DNA from: Hypnocyclicus thermotrophus
GTDB taxonomy: Bacteria > Fusobacteriota > Fusobacteriia > Fusobacteriales > Fusobacteriaceae
Length of the DNA: 64,000 nucleotides
Reading direction: 5' to 3'
Assembly: GCF_004365575.1 (NCBI RefSeq)
Contig: NZ_SOBG01000001.1
Location: forward strand, 310,001-374,000
Below, piece by piece: positions 27,266 to 37,544 of this stretch. Each line of letters opens with the position of its first letter. The first letter of the stretch is position 1. The notes beneath the pieces were generated by a model. It was not told where the DNA came from and searched no databases. It worked only from the letters and a program-made list of their open reading frames with translations. Position numbers and translations under genes: made by a program.

Positions 27266-28150
27266 ATGGGATTAAATATAAATAAAATAAAAGAAAAACG
27301 GGAAAGGATAGATCTATTAGATAAAAATATATTAATAATAAAAGATATTATATATGAGTATTCAGGAATATTTATTTCTGAAAATCAATATTATTTTTTG
27401 TATACTAAAATTCAAAAAAGATTAGAAAAGGTTGAAATTAAATCCATAAGTGAATATTTAAAATATTTAAAAAAAAGTAATAATGAAATAAAAAAATTAT
27501 TAAATGAAATTACAATAAATGAAAGCTATTTTTTTAGAGAATTTAATCAATTAAAAGTATTTGGAGAAGAATGCCTTATAGAAGTAGCTAAAAATAAAAC
27601 TGATAAAAAAATAAAGATATTATCAGCGGGATGTTCTATAGGTGCAGAACCATATTCAATAGCAATTATTGCAGAAGAAATGTTAGGGAATGATAACTTT
27701 GATTTTGAAATTATAGCTATTGATATTGACGAAGAAATATTAAAATTTGCTAGAAAAGGTATTTATGATAAAAATAGAATAAATCAAATACCGAAACTTT
27801 ATTTAGAAAAATATTTTCTAAAATATAATGAAAAATATATTATAAATGATTTTATAAAAGAAAAAGTAAAATTTAAAAGAATTAACTTAGTAAACGATAG
27901 AGAGCTAAGAAGTTTGGGAAAAAACTTTGATTTTATATTTTGTAAAAATGTACTTATATATTTTAATAGCTTTTCTCGTCGAAAAGTGATAGAGAATTTT
28001 TATAAAATGATGAATGAAAATGCTTATATATTTTTGGGATCTTCAGAATCATTAAATAGAATAACAGAAGCATTTTATATAAAAAAAATTGAAAATCAAA
28101 TTGTATATCAAAAAAAGAGAGGGGAAAATTATGAAGATATTAATTATTGA
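27266..28150 (+). CDS. cheR: Chemotaxis receptor methyltransferase CheR
   Basis: 294 aa from ATG 27266 (AAAGGTG upstream). It has the CheR N-terminal helical domain, including NEITINESYFFRE, and the SAM-binding SAGCSIGAEPYSIAI, followed by IDIDEEILKFARKGIY and FDFIFCKNVLIYF. It should methylate glutamates on the operon's soluble receptor. The start follows the HEAT-protein stop by one base, and the end overlaps the receiver gene by 20 bases. Confidence 0.92.
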   Translation: MGLNINKIKEKRERIDLLDKNILIIKDIIYEYSGIFISENQYYFLYTKIQKRLEKVEIKSISEYLKYLKKSNNEIKKLLNEITINESYFFREFNQLKVFGEECLIEVAKNKTDKKIKILSAGCSIGAEPYSIAIIAEEMLGNDNFDFEIIAIDIDEEILKFARKGIYDKNRINQIPKLYLEKYFLKYNEKYIINDFIKEKVKFKRINLVNDRELRSLGKNFDFIFCKNVLIYFNSFSRRKVIENFYKMMNENAYIFLGSSESLNRITEAFYIKKIENQIVYQKKRGENYEDINY

Positions 28151-28502
28151 TGATTCAGAAACTACAAGAAATTTTTATACATATATTCTTGAAAGTCAGA
28201 GAATAGATGTAGTTGATGCAAGTGATGGAATGAATGCATTAGATAAACTTTATTATTATAAAGATGAGATAAAACTTATATTAACTGATTTAAATATGCC
28301 AAATTTAGACGGGTTATCATTAATAAAAAAAATTAGAGAAAATAAAGAGTTTGAAGAAATTCCTATTGGGATATTATCTACTCTTGATGAAAAAGATAAA
28401 ATTGAAGAGGGATATAGAATAGGGGCTGATTTTTACATTATAAAACCAGTTGAATCGAATAATTTTATTGAAATAGTAAAATCATATTTAGAGGTAGAAT
28501 AA
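28131..28502 (+). CDS. cheY: CheY-like single-domain response regulator
   Basis: 123 aa receiver: acidic pair Asp7-Asp8, phospho-acceptor Asp53 in LILTDLNMPNLDG, and the conserved Lys in IIKPVE. The ATG at 28131 follows a GAGGGG site and lies inside the cheR 3' end. The longer upstream reading is only cheR in another frame. It is the likely output or phosphate sink for the CheA encoded next, whose start overlaps its stop (TAATG). Confidence 0.9.
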   Translation: MKILIIDDSETTRNFYTYILESQRIDVVDASDGMNALDKLYYYKDEIKLILTDLNMPNLDGLSLIKKIRENKEFEEIPIGILSTLDEKDKIEEGYRIGADFYIIKPVESNNFIEIVKSYLEVE

Positions 28503-30628
28503 TGGAAGTTGTTGATTATATAAAACAATTAAAACGAGAAATTATTAAAAATGAATTTAATCAAGGAATGATAGAGTTTTATAGAAAAAAATTAAGAACA
28601 TATAATTATTTATTTGAATTATTAAATTATTTTGAAATTTTAAATAAAACATATCAAAAAAATAAAGATGAAATAATTAAAATATTAATTAATGATATAA
28701 AAGATGAAATATTGTTAGATTGCAATTTTATTTTAGATAATAAAAAAGAAAATACTCAAAATAAACAGACTATAGAAAAAGAATTTAATAAAATTAAACT
28801 TTTAAATAAAAAAGAAAATAAAGAAATATTATTATTTAAAAATATAAATTATATATTTAATAATAAACTTGAAGAAAAGACTTTTAATGATTATTTGTTA
28901 GAGGCAAATGAAATAATAACTAAAATAGAAGAAAATTGTATAAATTATGAAAATAGTTTAGATAATGAAGTGTTGAAAATCCTAAAAAGAGAATTACATA
29001 CTTTAAAAGGTAACACAAGATTATTAGAAAGTTTTGAATTGGATAAAAGCATAAAAAATATTTTAAAATTAATAGAAGAAAAAACTCATTATTTTGAAGA
29101 TATTATTATAAATGATTCACTAATTAATAATATTAATATATTTTTTAGTTATATTGATTTTATAAAAGAAATTTTAGAAAAATTTGAAAACAAAAAAAAT
29201 ATCATTGATTTAAATGGATTTAAAGAGTTATTTAATTATAATAAAAAAGAAGAAAATGAAAATGATGTTATATTAAATAATTTTATTATCCAATTTAAAG
29301 AGTATATTCAAATTAATATATTAAATAAAAAAGATTTTAATTTAGCAAAATTGAAAAGGAGCTCAAAAGGTTTTTATAATTATGTAAAAAAGAAAAATAT
29401 TAAAAAACATATAAAATTTATTGAAGAAATATATTCTAATGTAGAAAATAAAAATTTTGATAAAATATATAATTTAATAAATTCAACGCAAAAAACAAAT
29501 AAAAAAATAGATATAAGTAATAAAATTTATTTAAATAAAGAAACTATTAATAATTTAGAAATAATATTAAATAATATGTTTTTATTAAATTCTGAATACG
29601 AATATTTATTGAAGAAATATTCTATAAATAACAATGAATTTATAAATTTTAAAAAGAAATTTAATAAAAATATGGATAGCTTTAATAATTTATTAAACAA
29701 TATAAAAATGGAAAAAATAGGAACTTTATTTAAAATTTTAAAAAGAAGTATTCGTGATATTGCAAATGAACTTAATAAAAAGGTAGAAGTAGAAATAATG
29801 GGTGAGGAGAGTATACTTGATAAGGATATATATAATAAACTTCAAGAACCGCTTGTACACATTGTGCGAAATGCTGTTTATCATGGTATAGAGAGTATTT
29901 CAGAAAGAATAGAAAAAGATAAAAATGAAAAAGGAAAAATAAATCTAAAAGCTTTTAATGAACGAGGAAATATAGTAGTTGAAATTTCTGATGATGGAAG
30001 AGGTATAAATAAAGAAAAAATAAAAAATAAAGCAAATAAATTAAATATAAAATATGATGAAAATAATATATACAACTTGATATTTTTACCTAATTTTTCT
30101 ACTAATGATGAGGTGGATAATATATCTGGTAGAGGGATAGGAATGGATATAGTAAAAAATGTAATTAATTCATTAAATGGAAATATAAAAATAGAAAGCA
30201 AAAAAAATGAAGGAACAAAGTTTATATTGAAAATTCCTATAAATTTATCAATTGTTAATGGTATATTAATTAAGATTAATAATATAAAATATATTTTACC
30301 TATAAATAAAATTGATAAAATAATTAAAAATAATTTTGAAATAAGAAGTTATAAAAATGAATATTTTTTAAAACAAAATAATGAAATTTATCCAATTTAT
30401 AGTTTTAATTCTAATTCAAACTATAATAATAAAATATATATATTGCTAAAAAATAATGAAAAATATATAGCCTTTATGATAGATGAAGTAATAGAAAAAA
30501 ATAAATATTTAAATAAAAAATTACCAGATATTTTAAAAAATGAAAAATATTTATTTGGAGTATCTATATTAGGAAATGGTGAAATTTTAGGGATATTAAA
30601 TATTGAATATATATTAAATGGAGGATAA
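28502..30628 (+). CDS. cheA: Chemotaxis histidine kinase CheA
   Basis: 708 aa. The HPt phospho-site His166 sits in KRELHTLKGNTRL, preceded by an unusual 130-residue helical extension. The kinase domain has the N-box LVHIVRNAVYHGIE near 455, G1 DDGRGI near 498 and G2 GRGIGMD near 540, and a C-terminal CheW-like domain runs about 580-708. The usual Asp of NAVDHG is Tyr. No receiver domain is fused. It overlaps the upstream receiver by one base and the next gene's ribosome site. Confidence 0.92.
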   Translation: MEVVDYIKQLKREIIKNEFNQGMIEFYRKKLRTYNYLFELLNYFEILNKTYQKNKDEIIKILINDIKDEILLDCNFILDNKKENTQNKQTIEKEFNKIKLLNKKENKEILLFKNINYIFNNKLEEKTFNDYLLEANEIITKIEENCINYENSLDNEVLKILKRELHTLKGNTRLLESFELDKSIKNILKLIEEKTHYFEDIIINDSLINNINIFFSYIDFIKEILEKFENKKNIIDLNGFKELFNYNKKEENENDVILNNFIIQFKEYIQINILNKKDFNLAKLKRSSKGFYNYVKKKNIKKHIKFIEEIYSNVENKNFDKIYNLINSTQKTNKKIDISNKIYLNKETINNLEIILNNMFLLNSEYEYLLKKYSINNNEFINFKKKFNKNMDSFNNLLNNIKMEKIGTLFKILKRSIRDIANELNKKVEVEIMGEESILDKDIYNKLQEPLVHIVRNAVYHGIESISERIEKDKNEKGKINLKAFNERGNIVVEISDDGRGINKEKIKNKANKLNIKYDENNIYNLIFLPNFSTNDEVDNISGRGIGMDIVKNVINSLNGNIKIESKKNEGTKFILKIPINLSIVNGILIKINNIKYILPINKIDKIIKNNFEIRSYKNEYFLKQNNEIYPIYSFNSNSNYNNKIYILLKNNEKYIAFMIDEVIEKNKYLNKKLPDILKNEKYLFGVSILGNGEILGILNIEYILNGG

Positions 30629-30629
30629 A

Positions 30630-32576
30630 ATGGAAAAAAAAAGATTAGAAACGCCAGAAAATTATAAATCTGATTATAAATACAGTATAAAAAATCATAA
30701 CTATGAAAAATATAATCCTATAAAAGAAAAAGAAATGAGTATAAAAAAAATTAGTAAATCAAAAGAACAAGGAAATTTACGGCGAGAGATGCTCGCTGAG
30801 AAAATAGCTTCTGCAACCCAAGAGTTGGTTAAAAATATAGAAAAAATTAAAGAAGGTAATGATTTTTCTATACAAATTTTTGAAAATATTTCTTCTGTAA
30901 GCTATGAATCAAGTTCTGCTATTGAAGAGTCAAATCAAATTATTAGTGAAATTAATGATAAAATTAGTTTATTTAAGAAAAGTATAGAAAATTTAAAATT
31001 AAATATACTAGATAATAGAAGAATTATAGATTTAATGATAGTAACTTTAGAAGATTTAATAATGGATATCAATGAAATTGTAGAAAAAAATAATGTATCT
31101 GTAAAAAAAATAGATGAATTAAATGAAAAAAATAAAATTATAGAAGAATCATTAAAAATTATAGTAAAAATAGCAGATCAAACTAATCTTTTTGCATTAA
31201 ATGCTGCAATAGAATCATCAAAAATGGAAGGGAAAGGAATCACTTTTGACATATTATCTAATGAAATCAGAGAACTTGCTGATATTTCAGAAAATTCAGC
31301 ACAAAATATAAATATAATAATAAAAGATTTAAAAAATATTATTATTTCAATTGTAGAGATAATAAATAAAATAATAAATAATTCAAAACAGGATAATAGT
31401 ATAGGTGATGAAATAAAAATAAAATTAAACTTAATAAATACTAAATTTAATAAAATTTTAGAAAATACAGATAACTTGTTTAGAGAGTTAGATGGGATAA
31501 TTTTATTATATAAGAAGATAAATTCTCAATCAGAAATATTAACAAATTCTATTCAAAATATATCTATAGCATTACAAGAATCTTCAAATGCAAATGAAGA
31601 ACAAGTAAAAGCAATAAATGAAATATTGTATGCTTCAAATGAACTATTAGGAGTAGCAGAAAATCTAAAAAATAATATAAAGGTAGGAAATTTAGCAGAG
31701 ATATTATCTTCTACAGCAGAGCAATTATCTTCTAATATTGCTGAAACAACAAGCGCTTCATATGAAATAATAGAAGGATTAAAATCTATTTCAAAAGAAA
31801 TAAATGAAATGGGAAATACTATAAAAATCACTAATAAATTTTTAGATGCGATTAAAGATAAAAATAATAGCTTTATACTTAGTTTTAAAAATGATTTTAA
31901 TGAATTAAATAAAATTTTTGAATTAATTAATGTCAATAATAATAATTTAAAAGATATAAAAAGTGATTTAGAAAATAATATAAATTTATTTATAAATATT
32001 TTAGAAAAAATTGATTTGTTTGAAAATAAAATATATTCAATAGAAAAAATAATAAAACAGATAGATAGAATTACTATAAAAATTTCAACTTTAGCGGTAA
32101 ATGGATTTTTAGAAGCTTCGAGATTTGGTATAGAAGGAGAAGGTTTTACAAGTGTATCAATGGATATAAAACAACTCACATATGATTCTGAATATCAAAT
32201 AGAAAAAATTAATAATTTGATATTAAAATTGAAACAAAATAATAATAAAATATATTTAAATATAGAAGACTCTAATAGATTATTAAATATTAATAATAAA
32301 AAAGCAACTAATACAATTATGGATTTTAATAAAATAAATGAAAAATTTAATTTTTTATTAAAAAATTATACAAATATAATAAATGAATTTGACATTATTA
32401 ACAATTCTATTTCTGAAATAAAAATTGGACAAGAAAATATATTAATTAGTGTAGAAAAATTAATAAAAGATATAGAAGAGGTTATCAATTTTAATTATAA
32501 TAAATTTAATTCTTTTGAAGAAATATCAGAAGCAATTGAAGAAATATTATTAGTAGCTGAAGAAATAAAATATTAA
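30630..32576 (+). CDS. Soluble methyl-accepting chemotaxis protein with two signalling hairpins
   Basis: 648 aa from ATG 30630 (GGAGG overlapping the cheA stop). There is no membrane segment and no signal peptide. A first MCP hairpin tip, IADQTNLFALNAAIES with IRELADISE, lies near 190-230. A second, diverged copy, ITIKISTLAVNGFLEASRFG with the conserved GEGF, lies near 485-520. Each is flanked by long coiled coils with methylation-type sequences (SSAIEES, STAEQLSSNIAETTS). This resembles cytoplasmic FrzCD-type receptors, but with the signalling unit duplicated. Confidence 0.82.
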   Translation: MEKKRLETPENYKSDYKYSIKNHNYEKYNPIKEKEMSIKKISKSKEQGNLRREMLAEKIASATQELVKNIEKIKEGNDFSIQIFENISSVSYESSSAIEESNQIISEINDKISLFKKSIENLKLNILDNRRIIDLMIVTLEDLIMDINEIVEKNNVSVKKIDELNEKNKIIEESLKIIVKIADQTNLFALNAAIESSKMEGKGITFDILSNEIRELADISENSAQNINIIIKDLKNIIISIVEIINKIINNSKQDNSIGDEIKIKLNLINTKFNKILENTDNLFRELDGIILLYKKINSQSEILTNSIQNISIALQESSNANEEQVKAINEILYASNELLGVAENLKNNIKVGNLAEILSSTAEQLSSNIAETTSASYEIIEGLKSISKEINEMGNTIKITNKFLDAIKDKNNSFILSFKNDFNELNKIFELINVNNNNLKDIKSDLENNINLFINILEKIDLFENKIYSIEKIIKQIDRITIKISTLAVNGFLEASRFGIEGEGFTSVSMDIKQLTYDSEYQIEKINNLILKLKQNNNKIYLNIEDSNRLLNINNKKATNTIMDFNKINEKFNFLLKNYTNIINEFDIINNSISEIKIGQENILISVEKLIKDIEEVINFNYNKFNSFEEISEAIEEILLVAEEIKY

Positions 32577-32587
32577 AAAGGAGAATT

Positions 32588-33886
32588 ATGAAATATTTTA
32601 GTTTTGTTATAAATAAAAAAAAATATATTATTGAAAATAAATATATTAAAGAAGTTATAGAAGAAAATAATATTTCACCGATATATAGCAAAAATAAAAA
32701 TATATTAGGGATTATAAATTATAGAAATGATATAATTCCTGTATTATCTATTGAAAAAAATATTAATAGTAATAAAATGTTAATTTTAAATTATAATAAT
32801 TCTTTATATGCTTTAAAAATAGAAAAAATTTTAGAGTTTTTAGATATAGAAGAGTTTTCTAATGAAATAATTAAAATAAAAAATATAGAATACATTTATT
32901 TTAATTTAAATAAACTTCTTGAAATAAAAAAAATATTAGTATCAGATACTAATGATACTCAAATTAACAATATCGTTAAAAAACAAATTAAAAAAACAGA
33001 AAAATTTTTAATTTTTAAAATAAATAATGAAAAATATGGATTAAATGCTAATGAAATTGTTGAAATAATAAATTATAAAAAAATAAAAAATATACCTTTT
33101 AAAAATAAGGATATTAATATTTTAGAATATAAAGGTAAGTCAATAGTTGTTATTGATATTTTAGAAAAAATAAATAATGAAAAAATAAAATTAACAGATT
33201 TTTCTAAAATAATAATTTTAGAAAAAGAGAATAAAAAATTAGGAATATTGGTATCTAATATAGTTGAATTAATTGGGAGAGATAATAATGAAATATTAGA
33301 AATCCCTCATTATTTAATTAGTAAAAATATAAAAGAAATAAGTAGTATTACTTATGATAATGAAAAGAATATGATTTTTATTTTAGATATATTTATTTTA
33401 ATGAATTATTATGAAAAAGTTGATATTAGAATAAATAATAAAAATAATAAAGATACAATTAAAAAAACTAGATTTATCGAATTTGAAATAAAAAATAAAA
33501 AATATGCTGTTAAATTAAATGAAATAGAAGAAATTTTAAGTTTTGAAAAAAATGATAATTTAAATGTTTATAATTTAAGAGGAGAAGTATTACCGCTATA
33601 TGATTTAAATAAAAAATTTAATAATAAAAATAAAGAAAATAATCTTAATAATAAAATAATAGTAAAAAAAATTAATAATAATAAAATAGGTTTTATTGTG
33701 GAAAAAGTATTAGGGATTAAAGAAATAGAAGAAAATAATATATTAAATATAACAAATATTTTATTATTAAAAATAAAATATTTTAAAGGGGTTTATATTG
33801 AAAAAAATATAAAAACAATTATAGTGGATTTAAAAGAAATTATTTCACAAGAAGAGATGAAATTAATTAAAGAAGCTGGTGAATAA
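32588..33886 (+). CDS. Triple CheW-domain coupling protein
   Basis: 432 aa with three consecutive CheW-like SH3 folds: about 1-115 (FSFVINKKKYIIENKYIKEV), about 135-285 (FLIFKINNEKYGLNANEIVE) and about 295-430 (FIEFEIKNKKYAVKLNEIEE). Each has the G.R/G...P..DL-type strand. It should bridge receptor and CheA. Three domains in one chain fit a duplicated receptor hairpin next door. Start has GGAG; cheB follows after two bases. Confidence 0.82.
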   Translation: MKYFSFVINKKKYIIENKYIKEVIEENNISPIYSKNKNILGIINYRNDIIPVLSIEKNINSNKMLILNYNNSLYALKIEKILEFLDIEEFSNEIIKIKNIEYIYFNLNKLLEIKKILVSDTNDTQINNIVKKQIKKTEKFLIFKINNEKYGLNANEIVEIINYKKIKNIPFKNKDINILEYKGKSIVVIDILEKINNEKIKLTDFSKIIILEKENKKLGILVSNIVELIGRDNNEILEIPHYLISKNIKEISSITYDNEKNMIFILDIFILMNYYEKVDIRINNKNNKDTIKKTRFIEFEIKNKKYAVKLNEIEEILSFEKNDNLNVYNLRGEVLPLYDLNKKFNNKNKENNLNNKIIVKKINNNKIGFIVEKVLGIKEIEENNILNITNILLLKIKYFKGVYIEKNIKTIIVDLKEIISQEEMKLIKEAGE

Positions 33887-33888
33887 AA

Positions 33889-34965
33889 ATGAAAAAAATT
33901 AGGGTATTAGTTGCTGATGATTCAGCATTGATTAGAAATTTAATAAAAAATATTATTAAATTAGATAATAGGATAGAAATAATAGATTTTGCTAAAAATG
34001 GAATAGAAGCAATAGAAAAAACAATAAATTTAAAACCAGAAGTAGTTCTTTTAGATATAAATATGCCTAAAATGGACGGGCTAACTGCATTAAATAGAAT
34101 TGTTTATGAAAAAATATGTCCGGTAATAATATTTTCGTCACTTTCAAAAAGAGATTCAGTTATTACTTATGAAGCTTTTGAATTAGGAGCTTTTGCATGT
34201 ATAGAAAAACCAAGTAGTGGATTATTATTAAATATAAATGATATTTCTAAAGAATTATTACAAATTGTAATAGAAGCTGGAAGAATAGGGAATGATATTA
34301 ATAAATTAAATTTATTATACAAAAGAGTAAAACATAAACTAATTAAAACTCAAAATTATTATGATTTAGAAGATATTACAAGTAAAGTTGTAAATGCAGT
34401 TACTATAGGAATATCTACTGGTGGGCCTAAAAATATATATGAAGTTATACCTTATTTACCTGAAAATTTAAATGCTCCTGTTTTTTTAGTACAACATATG
34501 CCGCCAAGTTTTATAGATTCATATGCTGAAAGACTGCACAGATATTCAAAACTAAAAGTTGTTGTTGCAGAAAATGAAATGGAAGTAAAAAATGGTGTTG
34601 TTTATGTAGCAAAAGGTGATTATCATTTAAAAATAAAAAAAAATACTGAGGGAAAAGTATTTATAAAATTATCTAAAATACCGGATGATTTATTTATTCC
34701 TTCTGTTAATATAATGATGAAATCTGTTTTAAATGTATTTAAAGAAAGAACAATAGGCGTTCTTATGACAGGTATGGGAGATGACGGAGCAGATGCAATG
34801 GTAAAGATTAAAAAAAATGGTGGTTTTACAATAACTGAATCTAAAGAAACATCTATTGTTTTTGGAATGCCAAATGAGGCTATAAAAAGAGGTGGTTCTC
34901 ATATAACATTACCTTCTTATGCTATTGCAAAAGAGATAGTTAATAGAATAAATAAATTAAAATAA
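33889..34965 (+). CDS. cheB: Chemotaxis methylesterase/deamidase CheB
   Basis: 358 aa: receiver domain (Asp10, Asp11, Asp56 in VVLLDINMPKMDG) joined to a C-terminal esterase with the triad in GISTGGPKN (Ser), FLVQHMPPSF (His) and GMGDDGADAM (Asp). It removes methyl groups placed by CheR on the soluble receptor. Last gene of the operon; a bidirectional hairpin follows at once. Confidence 0.95.
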   Translation: MKKIRVLVADDSALIRNLIKNIIKLDNRIEIIDFAKNGIEAIEKTINLKPEVVLLDINMPKMDGLTALNRIVYEKICPVIIFSSLSKRDSVITYEAFELGAFACIEKPSSGLLLNINDISKELLQIVIEAGRIGNDINKLNLLYKRVKHKLIKTQNYYDLEDITSKVVNAVTIGISTGGPKNIYEVIPYLPENLNAPVFLVQHMPPSFIDSYAERLHRYSKLKVVVAENEMEVKNGVVYVAKGDYHLKIKKNTEGKVFIKLSKIPDDLFIPSVNIMMKSVLNVFKERTIGVLMTGMGDDGADAMVKIKKNGGFTITESKETSIVFGMPNEAIKRGGSHITLPSYAIAKEIVNRINKLK

Positions 34966-34993
34966 GCTACCTATTAAAAGTAGCTTATTTTTT
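34959..34993. terminator. Bidirectional terminator between cheB and metQ
   Basis: A 12-bp perfect stem (34959-34970 with 34980-34991) with T-runs on both strands serves the convergent ends of cheB and metQ; it overlaps both stop codons. Confidence 0.85.
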
Positions 34994-35798
34994 AAAATGC
35001 AGGTATTATAGCACCATTATATTTTTCTTTAATAAACTTTTTCACTTTTTCACTTTGTAACACTTTTATAAGTTTTTGTATTTTTTTATTCTTTTCATTT
35101 CCAGCTACTACAGTAACTATATTTGCATATGGAGAGTTTGCACCTTCTACAAGCAATGCATCTTTAGCTGGATTTAAATTACTCTCAAGAGCATAATTTC
35201 CATTAATTACAGCAGCGTCTACATCTTGTAATACTCTAGGAAGTTGAGCAGCTTCAAGAGCCTTAAATTTTAATTTTTTTGGATTTTTTATTATATCAAA
35301 TTCTGTAGCATTTAATCCTGCATCATCTTTTAATTTAATTAGTCCTTTATCTTCTAATAAAATAAGAGCTCTTCCACCATTTGAGGGGTCATTTGGTATA
35401 GCAATTATTGAGCCATTTTTTAACTCAGATATATTTTGAATTTTTTTAGAAAATAAACCCATTGGCTCTACATGCACAGTTCCTACTGATACTAATTTTA
35501 GGTTTCTTTCTTTAGAAAATTTATTCATGTAAGGTATATGTTGGAAAAAATTTGCATCAATTTCTCCATCATTTAATGCTAAATTTGGTGTTACATAATC
35601 AGTAAATTCAACTATTTTTAATTTGATTCCCTCTTTTGCTAAATCTTTTTTAATAAATTCTAAAATTTCAGCATGAGGTATAGGAGTTGCTCCTACTTTT
35701 AATTCGTTTTCATTAACTTTCTTTTTAAAAAGTCCTGCAAATGTTGTTGTTGATAGTATTAATATTAATACTAAAATAAAAATATTTTGTTTTTTCAT
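34992..35798 (-). CDS. metQ: Methionine ABC transporter substrate-binding protein MetQ
   Basis: 268 aa of the NlpA/MetQ family: VGATPIPHAEIL, then FTDYVTPNLALNDGEIDANFFQH and IPNDPSNGGRAL. It binds D/L-methionine in the periplasm. The signal peptide ends TTTFAG with no cysteine, and the protein has no Cys at all, so it is probably a free periplasmic protein rather than the usual lipoprotein. ATG at 35798 with AAGGAGG. Last gene of metNIQ, controlled by the SAM-I riboswitch upstream of metN. Confidence 0.92.
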   Translation of the reverse strand: MKKQNIFILVLILILSTTTFAGLFKKKVNENELKVGATPIPHAEILEFIKKDLAKEGIKLKIVEFTDYVTPNLALNDGEIDANFFQHIPYMNKFSKERNLKLVSVGTVHVEPMGLFSKKIQNISELKNGSIIAIPNDPSNGGRALILLEDKGLIKLKDDAGLNATEFDIIKNPKKLKFKALEAAQLPRVLQDVDAAVINGNYALESNLNPAKDALLVEGANSPYANIVTVVAGNEKNKKIQKLIKVLQSEKVKKFIKEKYNGAIIPAF

Positions 35799-35841
35799 AA
35801 TAAATTCCTCCTTATATATATTTATTTTATTAAAATTTTTA

Positions 35842-36495
35842 TTATCTATTTTTTTTAATATAAAAAACTATTTTATCACCAATATATTGAATAATTTGAA
35901 CTAAAATAATTATTACAATTACAGAAATTATCATTATATCCATTTTAAATCTTTGATATCCATATCGAATAGCTAAATCGCCTAAACCACCACCACCAAT
36001 AGCACCTGCCATTGCAGAATATCCAAGCAAGTTAATAATTGTAATAGTAAGCCCATTTGCAATACTTGGCATAGCTTCTGGTATAAGTACTTTTATAATT
36101 ATTTCAAATGGAGAAGCTCCAAGGGATAATGAAGCTTCTATAAGTCCTTTATCGACTTCTCTAAGAGCGCTTTCTATTATTCTAGCAACAAATGGAGCTG
36201 CAGATATGGAAAGTGGAACAATAGTAGCAGTAGAGCCTATTGTAGTTCCTACTATTATTCTTGATAATGGAAAGACTAATATCATTAAAATAATAAAAGG
36301 AAAAGAACGTAAAATATTTATAGTAGCATCTAAAATTCTATTTAATTTTGGCATAGATAAAATATTGTCTTTTTTAGTAATTAGTAATAATATACCTAAA
36401 GGTCCTCCTAAAATAGTTGAAAAAATTGTTGACCAAAATACCATATATAATGTCTCCCAGATTGAAGGGATTAATAATCTTAAAATATTATCCAT
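35842..36495 (-). CDS. metI: Methionine ABC transporter permease MetI
   Basis: 217 aa with five or six membrane helices and the ABC-permease EAA loop ([22 protein letters not shown]), preceded by the typical [10 protein letters not shown] segment. Forms the membrane channel with MetN and MetQ. Its start overlaps the metN 3' end by eight bases. Confidence 0.94.
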   Translation of the reverse strand: MDNILRLLIPSIWETLYMVFWSTIFSTILGGPLGILLLITKKDNILSMPKLNRILDATINILRSFPFIILMILVFPLSRIIVGTTIGSTATIVPLSISAAPFVARIIESALREVDKGLIEASLSLGASPFEIIIKVLIPEAMPSIANGLTITIINLLGYSAMAGAIGGGGLGDLAIRYGYQRFKMDIMIISVIVIIILVQIIQYIGDKIVFYIKKNR

Positions 36496-37501
36496 TATAA
36501 AGCACCTCTATTTCTAAATTTTGATTTTTTAACCAATTAATAGCATTTTCTTGATTTTTTAAATCACCCTCAAATTCAACTATTAAATGACCTATATTAG
36601 TAGTTATAAGTTTATTTATACTTCCACCAATTAAATTTACGTCTATATCAAATTTTCTAACTAATTTTGAAATAATAGGTTTATCTACAATTTCTCCTGT
36701 GTAAATAATCTTTATAATTTTACAATTATTTTTCTTTAATAAATCTATCTCATCTTTTTCTTCTGGGATTAAATGTGCAACTAGTTCTTTAGTAATTTTA
36801 CTTTTAGGATTTATAAAAATTTCTTCTGTTTTTCCTTTTTCAACAATTTCTCCATATTGTATAATAGCTGTTTTGTTACAGATATATCTAATTACTTCCA
36901 TTTGATGTGTAATAAGTATTATAGTTAATCCTAATTTTTCTTGAATTTTTTTTAAGAGTTCGAGTATAGATTTTGTTGTTTTAGGATCAAGAGCACTAGT
37001 AGCTTCATCAGACAATAAAATTTCAGGATTATTAGCAAGTGCTCTAGCGATAGCAACTCTTTGTTTTTGACCGCCACTAAGCTGACTAGGATAAAAGTTT
37101 GCTTTATCAGATAATTCTACTAATTCAAGTAGTTCGCTTACTCTATTATTAATATCTTTTTTCTTCCATTTAGCTATCTCGAGAGCAAATGCCACATTAT
37201 CTCTTACAGTTCTAGAAGATAATAAATTAAAATGTTGAAATATCATTCCTGTTTTTTTTCTAAAATTTCTAAGTTCTTTTTTTTTAAAATTAATAATATT
37301 TTTTCCATTAATAATAATATTTCCACTAGTAGGTTCTTCTAATCGATTTAACATTCTTATAAATGATGACTTTCCAGCACCACTCAATCCCATAATGCCA
37401 AAGATATCATTTTTTTCAATTGTTAAATTCAAATTTTTTACTGCGTGGATTTCTTTTCCATTAGAATGATAAATTTTATTTAGATTTTTTATTTGAATCA
37501 A
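36488..37501 (-). CDS. metN: Methionine ABC transporter ATP-binding protein MetN
   Basis: 337 aa. Walker [11 protein letters not shown]-loop [10 protein letters not shown], signature LSGGQKQR, Walker [13 protein letters not shown], and a C-terminal ACT-like NIL domain (about 260-337) that senses methionine. Start is TTG at 37501 with GGAGG nine bases upstream. First gene of the operon, behind the SAM-I riboswitch. Confidence 0.94.
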   Translation of the reverse strand: MIQIKNLNKIYHSNGKEIHAVKNLNLTIEKNDIFGIMGLSGAGKSSFIRMLNRLEEPTSGNIIINGKNIINFKKKELRNFRKKTGMIFQHFNLLSSRTVRDNVAFALEIAKWKKKDINNRVSELLELVELSDKANFYPSQLSGGQKQRVAIARALANNPEILLSDEATSALDPKTTKSILELLKKIQEKLGLTIILITHQMEVIRYICNKTAIIQYGEIVEKGKTEEIFINPKSKITKELVAHLIPEEKDEIDLLKKNNCKIIKIIYTGEIVDKPIISKLVRKFDIDVNLIGGSINKLITTNIGHLIVEFEGDLKNQENAINWLKNQNLEIEVLYNG

Positions 37502-37544
37502 AATAAAACCTCCTATTGTATATATATTTTTTTTAAATCATATA

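Noticed and set aside
28089-28130. Longer N-terminus for the CheY-like protein
   Set aside because: The extra residues come from cheR read in another frame; the receiver fold starts at ATG 28131 with a GAGGGG site.
24800-34000. Many short AT-rich near-repeats inside the chemosensory genes
   Set aside because: They follow from A/T-ending codon use for Lys, Asn, Ile and Glu and carry no independent structure.
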